From the NCBI GenBank assembly GCA_041677345.1, contig JBAYQE010000097.1, forward strand, positions 1 through 10,018: 10,018 bases of DNA, written 5' to 3'. The position numbers were made by a program, and so were the translations under genes. The notes below the pieces were generated by a model that saw nothing but the letters and a program-made list of their open reading frames with translations, did no database searches and had not been told where the DNA came from. Positions 6,084 to 10,018 of the stretch are shown piece by piece; position 1 is the stretch's first letter, and the number at the start of each line of letters is the position of its first letter. The DNA comes from JALOAT01 sp041677345 (lineage in GTDB: Bacteria; Pseudomonadota; Gammaproteobacteria; Thiohalomonadales; Thiohalomonadaceae).

Positions 6084-7535
6084 ATGGCTCTCGGCAACGT
6101 CGATGTAATGAGTGTCGGCCTGATTGCGGTCGTGGCAGGGACGACGGTGTTGGTGACAATGGTGCGTTACGACCTCGGTCCCTCCAGCCGGCTCGCCCGC
6201 GGCGGGCAGTGGCTGCTGGCGACGGCACTCGGCACCGGCGTCCTGGCATTTCTCTTCAAGCTCGGGCTCATCGTCGCGGTGGCGAACGCACCCGCGCTGC
6301 TGATCGAGCCGGTGATTGCGAAGGCGCCAGTGCCGAGGCCGCCACCGACGGATGACCCGTTCTACGGCGCACTGGCCGGTTCTCGTTACGTATGGGAACC
6401 GGTTGGGCCGGTGCCGGTGAGCGAAACACCCGCGGCCGTGAAGAGGTACGCCTGGCAAGCGCTCCCGACCGAAGCACCGGCGCCGCGGGACAATCCTACC
6501 ACCGCCGCAAAAGCGGCCCTGGGTGAGCGGCTCTTTCACGATCGCGATCTCTCGCGCGATCGCACCATCGCGTGCAGCACCTGCCACCCGGTACGCGAGG
6601 GGAGGACCGGCACGGACGGCCGGTCCACTTCGCGCGGCATTGACGGTCAGCTCGGCGAACGCAACGCCCCCACCGTGTGGAACGCGGCGTTTCAGGCGGT
6701 GCAGTTCTGGGATGGACGCGCCTCTTCGCTGGAAGAGCAGGCCAAGGGTCCGCTGGTGAATCCGTTGGAGATGGGTATGCCCTCACTCGCGGCGGTGGAG
6801 GAGCGGGTGCGGGCGAAACCTGACTACCGCGCTGACTTCGCCCGGGTCTTCGGCGCTGGGCTGCCTATCACCATCGATCTCATCGCGGCGGCGATCGCCG
6901 CCTATGAGCGTACCTTGATCACGCCGGATACCCCGTATGATCGTTTCGTGCGCGGCGATCTCACGGCACTTGCTCCCGCGCAGTTGCGCGGCATGGCGCT
7001 GTTCCAGTCCCTTGGCTGTGTTATGTGCCACTCGGGACCCAACTTCAGCGCCGCGAGCCTCTTCGATCGCGCCGGCCGTGTGATGGCGGTGATCTCACGC
7101 ACCAAGCAGGAGGCCATCCTCGCGCGCAACAGCGCGTTGCGCGTCTTCCCTGTCTATCCCGTTCCCTACGAGGCCCGCTATCACCTGACAAAAGACAGCG
7201 GTGCCGCACCCAAGGGGAGTGGGCGCGGGAGCTGGCGCGTTCCGACGCTGCGCAACGTGGCGCTCACCGCTCCCTATTTCCACAATGGCGCGGTACACGA
7301 CCTCGCCGAGGCGGTAAGGATCATGGCGAGCGCCGAGTTGGGGCGCACCGGCCACTATCTGGTCTGGTCGGATAGCAATAAGGTGCTGACCCGACTTGAG
7401 AGCCCAACCCTGAGCGAAATCGAGGTGAATGACCTGGTGGCCTTTCTCCAGGCATTGAGCAGCGACCGCCTGGTGGCTCAGATCAGGAAGGCGAGCGCAA
7501 TGCCGCCGAGGGAGGTAACCTATACGACGAACTGA
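6084..7535 (+). CDS. Membrane-anchored di-haem cytochrome c peroxidase / MauG-like protein
   Basis: A 483-residue protein with two CxxCH c-haem motifs: CSTCH (164-168) and CVMCH (312-316). Two hydrophobic helices (about 10-28 and 41-66), joined by an arginine-containing loop (positive-inside), should anchor it with the haem domain in the periplasm; classical peroxidases are instead soluble with a cleaved signal. A proline-rich linker (about 77-92) follows. Family motifs include RNAPTVWNAAF (193-203), FWDGRASSLEEQAKGP (208-223), VPTLRNVALTAPYFHNG (386-402) and EAVRIM (409-414). Q219 and E229 keep the 10-residue spacing of the catalytic Gln/Glu pair of bacterial peroxidases. M414 aligns with the axial methionine of the high-potential haem, which is tyrosine in MauG. 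The distal histidine ligand of the peroxidatic haem (H71 of the Pseudomonas enzyme) appears replaced, by I186 in the best alignment. It probably reduces peroxide using cytochrome electrons, or oxidises another substrate. GGAGGAG precedes the ATG. Confidence 0.88.
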   Translation: MALGNVDVMSVGLIAVVAGTTVLVTMVRYDLGPSSRLARGGQWLLATALGTGVLAFLFKLGLIVAVANAPALLIEPVIAKAPVPRPPPTDDPFYGALAGSRYVWEPVGPVPVSETPAAVKRYAWQALPTEAPAPRDNPTTAAKAALGERLFHDRDLSRDRTIACSTCHPVREGRTGTDGRSTSRGIDGQLGERNAPTVWNAAFQAVQFWDGRASSLEEQAKGPLVNPLEMGMPSLAAVEERVRAKPDYRADFARVFGAGLPITIDLIAAAIAAYERTLITPDTPYDRFVRGDLTALAPAQLRGMALFQSLGCVMCHSGPNFSAASLFDRAGRVMAVISRTKQEAILARNSALRVFPVYPVPYEARYHLTKDSGAAPKGSGRGSWRVPTLRNVALTAPYFHNGAVHDLAEAVRIMASAELGRTGHYLVWSDSNKVLTRLESPTLSEIEVNDLVAFLQALSSDRLVAQIRKASAMPPREVTYTTN

Positions 7536-7599
7536 TGCTACCGGGGGCGCGTACCGCATCACTGCGACGCTTGCAGCCGCCCCACGGAAAAGGGACGGC

Positions 7600-8262
7600 A
7601 TGGCAGCGCAGCAACAATCCGTAGAGGACTATCTCGAACTCTCACCCGAGGGCCGACGCCTCCTCGGCAGCGGCGCCCACACCAAACACTTCGCGCGCCC
7701 GACGTCGGTAATCCACAAGGGCCAACGCGTTTCCGGTGCTTACCTCGTGACTCACGGTCGGCTGCGGGTCTTCACCTTCACCCCGCAGGGGAGCGAAGCG
7801 ACCCTCTACTTCATCCGTCCGGGTGAAACCTGTGTACTCGCCCTCAACTGCCTCTTCAACGACCTGCGCTATCCCGCCTGGGTGGAAACCGATGCGGACA
7901 CTTCGGTGGCGATCATTCCGGGGCCTCTCTACCGCACGCTGTTCGAGCATGAAACCGCCATTCAGGACCTCACCGTGCATGCCCTCGCCACGCTGGTGTT
8001 CCGGCTGATGGCCGAGCTGGAGCAGATCCACTCCTGCACCCTTGATCAACGCCTCGCCAACTTCCTGCTACTGCATGCGAGCGACGCAGGCGTGGTGCAC
8101 ATGACTCAACAGGAGCTGGCGGACCACCTCGGTACCACCCGCGAGGTAATCGCGCGGCTGATGCAGGGTTTCACCGCCCAAGGGCTCGTCGCCACGCGCC
8201 GCGGAGCGGTGACTGTGAAGGAGCCGGTCAAAATGGCCGAACTGGTCAAGCAGCGGGTCTGA
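7600..8262 (+). CDS. Crp/Fnr-family transcriptional regulator
   Basis: A 220-residue two-domain regulator. Residues about 25-125 form the cyclic-nucleotide-binding-like beta-roll, with the typical G-x-LRVF-T turn and PGETC at 74-78. A long dimerisation helix follows (about 118-147), then a winged helix-turn-helix (about 148-208) with MTQQELADHLGTTREVIARL. The recognition helix carries R181, E182 and R186, the spacing of the DNA-contacting R180/E181/R185 of E. coli Crp, unlike the E-x-x-S-R of Fnr. There is no N-terminal cysteine cluster, so it is not an iron-sulfur Fnr. Cysteines 78, 84 and 146 are the only ones and could be redox-sensitive, or the roll could hold another ligand. The ATG at 7600 has an AAAAGGGA site just upstream, and the gene starts 64 bases after the peroxidase. 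Likely the local regulator, acting at the TGTAGC palindrome (inference). Confidence 0.85.
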   Translation: MAAQQQSVEDYLELSPEGRRLLGSGAHTKHFARPTSVIHKGQRVSGAYLVTHGRLRVFTFTPQGSEATLYFIRPGETCVLALNCLFNDLRYPAWVETDADTSVAIIPGPLYRTLFEHETAIQDLTVHALATLVFRLMAELEQIHSCTLDQRLANFLLLHASDAGVVHMTQQELADHLGTTREVIARLMQGFTAQGLVATRRGAVTVKEPVKMAELVKQRV

Positions 8263-8295
8263 TCGGTCTTCGGCCATTGGGAAACGCGGCAACCC

Positions 8296-8326
8296 GTAGG
8301 TCGGGTTGGCGATAGCGTAACCCGAC
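8296..8326 (+). repeat. REP-type element: GTAG head plus imperfect hairpin
   Basis: GTAG (8296-8299) is followed directly by a stem with arms GTCGGGTT (8300-8307) and AACCCGAC (8319-8326), with a short inner loop. A GTAG-type tetranucleotide in front of a hairpin is the defining layout of REP sequences recognised by RAYT transposases. A second AACCCG at 8291-8296 could pair with the left arm instead. From memory, near-identical GTCGGGTT...AACCCGAC repeats are scattered between genes in many Chromatiales-like genomes. It sits 33 bases after the regulator stop and could also help end that transcript. Confidence 0.7.
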
Positions 8327-8410
8327 AGCCCAACGCACCTCACTCACGCCCCACATCCTCCCCGATAACCACCCGCAGCCCCAATCCGCAGAGTAACTAC
8401 CCGCCTCCAC

Positions 8411-8518
8411 CTACCGCCGAAAGGTGGAAAATCGCCATTCATACGGCGATGCCACGTAGCCGTGTTTCACAGGGTTGTAATGGATGTACTCCACATGCCG
8501 AATGAAATCGGTCTCGTC
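8411..8518 (-). pseudogene. C-terminal remnant of a RAYT (REP-associated tyrosine) transposase
   Basis: Translating leftward from 8518 gives DETDFIRHVEYIHYNP, then VKHGYV and EWRFSTF, ending at TAG (8413-8411). The IHYNPVKHGYV core and following W-x-x-S-T/S-F are hallmarks of the C-terminal end of Y1-family REP-associated transposases. Upstream, the same frame meets a stop (TGA) four codons before the DE, and the conserved WQRRFWEH-like segment, the catalytic tyrosine region and the HUH motif are not recognisable. The remnant is therefore dead. It lies 84 bases from the REP hairpin, its expected partner. From its ragged start to the IS end (about 8520-8620) nothing was recognised. Confidence 0.75.
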
Positions 8519-8622
8519 ACACGCACATCATCGAGGTCTTGCCGTTTGCCTCAAATTTCGCACAAAACGATGGGTAGTCGAGGGCGTGTACAGACGGCAG
8601 CTTTCATCAAGCCCCGGCTTAA

Positions 8623-8642
8623 GGGCACCTCTAATAATTCAG
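8623..8642. repeat. IS5 left terminal inverted repeat
   Basis: GGGCACCTCTAATAATTCAG, the sequence that pairs with the right end; it lies 51 bases before the transposase ATG. Confidence 0.65.
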
Positions 8643-8692
8643 CCCTAACCGTGAGATCATAGGCCCACCAAACACGAACAAGAGCCGCGACG

Positions 8693-9724
8693 ATGCAGCC
8701 GGGATTCTTCGACCTTCACGACCGCCACCAGCAACTGGAGAAGCTGGGCGACCCCTTGCCCAAGCTGGCCAAAGCCGTTGACTGGGAAGGCTTTCGTCGG
8801 CTGTTGGAGAAGGTGCATCAGAAAGAGCGCAAGAGCAATGCCGGCCGCAAGCCGTTTGACGTGGTGCTGATGTTCAAGGTGCTTGTCCTCCAGCACCTGT
8901 ACAACCTGGCCGACGACCAAACCGAATACCAAATCCGTGATCGCTACTCCTTCTGCCGGTTCCTCGATCTGACACCGGAAGGACGGGTGCCGGATGCCAA
9001 GACCATCTGGCTGTTCCGGGAGCGGCTGAAGACACTGGAGTTGGTTGACGAACTTTTCGCCGAGCTGATGGGGCAAATCGAGGCGGCGGGCTACATTCCA
9101 CGGCTCGGTCAAATCGTGGACGCCAGCATGGTGGCGGCTCCCCGTCAGCGCAACAGCCGCGACGAAAACGCGACCATCAAGGAAGGCAAAACGCCGGAAG
9201 AGTGGCAGGACAAGCCGGCGATGCTGCGCCAAAAAGATGTGGATGCGCGCTGGACCAAGGAGCACGGCAAGACCTATTACGGGAACAAGAACCACATCAG
9301 CATCGACCGGGAGCACAAGCTGGTCCGTCACTTCGAAGTGACCCATGCCGCCGTCCACGACAGCCAGATTTTCGATGTCCTGCTGGATACGAGCAACACC
9401 AGTGCCGACCTCTGGGCGGACTCCGCCTACCGCTCTGAAGAGCGAGAGGCGGACCTGAAGGCACAGGGGTATCGTAGCCACATCCAGACCAAAGGCATTG
9501 CCGAAAAGCCGCTCTCCGAACGCGCCCAGAAGGTTAATCATCGGCGGGCTAAAGTCCGCGTCCGTGTCGAGCATGTCTTCGCTGCCCAGACGGCCATGGG
9601 CGGGATGCTCGTCCGAACCGTCGGATTCGCGCGTGCCCGCGTGAAGATCGCGATGATGAATATCGTCTACAACCTGCGGCGGGTGGCTTTTTTGCATGTC
9701 AGGTGCGCAGCAGGGACCGCATAA
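8693..9724 (+). CDS. IS5-family transposase (DDE)
   Basis: A 343-residue transposase with no internal stop or frameshift. The N-terminal part (about 1-110) matches the DUF772-type region of IS5 transposases (GRKPFDVVLMFKVLVLQ at 51-67; the PDAKTIWLFRERL segment at 100-112). The catalytic triad is visible as D143 (in QIVDASMV), D243 (in LWADSAYR) and E293 (in RVRVEHVFA), the last with the R-x3-E spacing of the family. YYGNKNHISID (195-205) is the usual conserved stretch between the first two aspartates. It would cut and join the element's ends. The start ATG at 8693 has only a weak ribosome-binding site, common for transposases. The gene looks functional; the imperfect right end may limit mobility. 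Confidence 0.92.
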   Translation: MQPGFFDLHDRHQQLEKLGDPLPKLAKAVDWEGFRRLLEKVHQKERKSNAGRKPFDVVLMFKVLVLQHLYNLADDQTEYQIRDRYSFCRFLDLTPEGRVPDAKTIWLFRERLKTLELVDELFAELMGQIEAAGYIPRLGQIVDASMVAAPRQRNSRDENATIKEGKTPEEWQDKPAMLRQKDVDARWTKEHGKTYYGNKNHISIDREHKLVRHFEVTHAAVHDSQIFDVLLDTSNTSADLWADSAYRSEEREADLKAQGYRSHIQTKGIAEKPLSERAQKVNHRRAKVRVRVEHVFAAQTAMGGMLVRTVGFARARVKIAMMNIVYNLRRVAFLHVRCAAGTA

Positions 9725-9851
9725 GGGATCAAGGAAGTCCGCTTAGCGATGCCGTGCCCGCATTGGTGGCGACACGGGAGCGGCCATCGGGTGCGGAAAA
9801 ATGTTCACGAAATTGGCCATACGTAATTCCCTACCTCAGGGTGCCGAAGAA

Positions 9852-9870
9852 CTGATTGATAGAGGTCCCC
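9852..9870. repeat. IS5 right terminal inverted repeat (imperfect)
   Basis: CTGATTGATAGAGGTCCCC is an imperfect inverse of the left end (three mismatches, one missing base). It contains a TAG (9860-9862) in the reading frame of the kinase fragment that follows, so no protein can run from the IS into the kinase in that frame. Confidence 0.6.
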
Positions 9871-9874
9871 TTCA

Positions 9875-10018
9875 ACGGTACCATTCATCCCGACAGCCCA
9901 GCTGTGCCTCGATCGCATCCGCGATGCCACGTTACGCATGGGTGAACTCATCGACGGTCTGCTGGACTTGGCACGGGTGTTCCGCAGCGAGCTTCAGGTC
10001 ACCCAGGTGGACCTGAGC
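9875..10018 (+). pseudogene. Sensor histidine kinase fragment, N-terminal part missing
   Basis: The frame beginning ACG at 9875 stays open to the window edge and reads AQLCLDRIRDATLRM, then GELIDGLLDLARV, then a segment ending VDLS. This is the second helix of a HisKA dimerisation domain and the start of the linker to the ATPase domain, as in PAS or phytochrome-type kinases (R-I-x-x-A-x-x-R-M-x-x-L-I-D-x-L-L-x-L-A-R-V). The first HisKA helix with the phosphorylated histidine (SHELR-type H-box) should lie about 40 codons upstream, but that position is IS sequence and the frame hits TAG at 9860-9862. No plausible start codon with a ribosome-binding site was seen. The kinase appears cut off by the IS border. 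The ATPase domain may continue beyond the window. Confidence 0.7.

Larger units (their letters stand above)
8623..9870 (+). mobile_element. IS5-family insertion sequence
   Basis: About 1.25 kb, the usual IS5 size, with one transposase gene. The left end GGGCACCTCTAATAATTCAG (8623-8642) matches, inverted, the right end at 9852-9870 (read inward GGGGACCTCTATCAATCAG), with three mismatches and one gap. The match may extend by AA outward on each side. No clear target-site duplication: left flank CTTAA, right flank TTCAA. Bases 9725-9851 are non-coding tail. The left side adjoins transposase debris and the right side a truncated kinase, so one border probably arose by deletion or rearrangement after insertion. 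Confidence 0.75.

Noticed and set aside
8232..8278. AATGGCCGA ... TCGGCCATT inverted repeat around the regulator stop, as a terminator
   Set aside because: The 9-base arms are perfect, but the 29-base loop is long and no U-run follows; a match of this size is expected by chance somewhere in 10 kb.
8657..9697. 346-codon minus-strand frame opposite the IS5 transposase
   Set aside because: It is a mirror frame of the transposase with no motif. The plus strand carries the catalytic D, D and E and conserved IS5 segments.
9801..10016. 71-codon plus-strand frame starting at ATG 9801
   Set aside because: It crosses the IS right end in a different frame from the histidine kinase homology and has no recognisable sequence of its own.

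Overview
The window is GC-rich with dense, partly overlapping genes, ribosome-binding sites of the AGGAG type, a REP-type repeat and IS5/RAYT mobile debris. This suggests a gammaproteobacterium, possibly of the Chromatiales/Ectothiorhodospiraceae kind; that placement is inference from style and homology, not proof.

Left part (1-5147, minus strand). A three-gene operon encodes an ABC exporter laid out like E. coli yhiI-rbbA-yhhJ. The order of transcription is a HlyD-type membrane fusion protein (GTG start), a 921-residue protein with two ABC ATPase domains fused to an ABC-2 permease, and a second ABC-2 permease. The first junction is a 4-base ATGA overlap and the second has a 1-base gap, so translation is probably coupled. 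Together they would make an inner-membrane pump linked to the periplasm; the substrate is unknown. Beyond the operon end, the first nine codons of an IS200/RAYT-like transposase gene run off the left edge.

Middle (5148-5737). About 590 bases without a gene separate two divergent transcription units. The stretch holds a likely -10 for the exporter operon, a row of three stem-loops, and a perfect 16-bp palindrome, TGTAGC-TTTT-GCTACA. Its centre lies 41.5 bases before the start predicted from the best -10 for the rightward genes, the classic position for activation by a Crp/Fnr-family protein.

Right-hand operon (5738-8262, plus strand). A DUF4242-family small protein, a membrane-anchored di-haem cytochrome c peroxidase/MauG-like protein and a Crp/Fnr-family regulator follow one another with short gaps. 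The simplest reading is a redox or peroxide-response cassette controlled by its own regulator through the palindrome.

Right edge (8263-10018) is a mobile-element graveyard: a GTAG-headed REP hairpin, the C-terminal remnant of a RAYT transposase (minus strand), an IS5-family element with an apparently intact transposase and imperfect ends, and, hard against its right end, a sensor histidine kinase fragment lacking its N-terminal part. No tRNA, rRNA or CRISPR array was seen.
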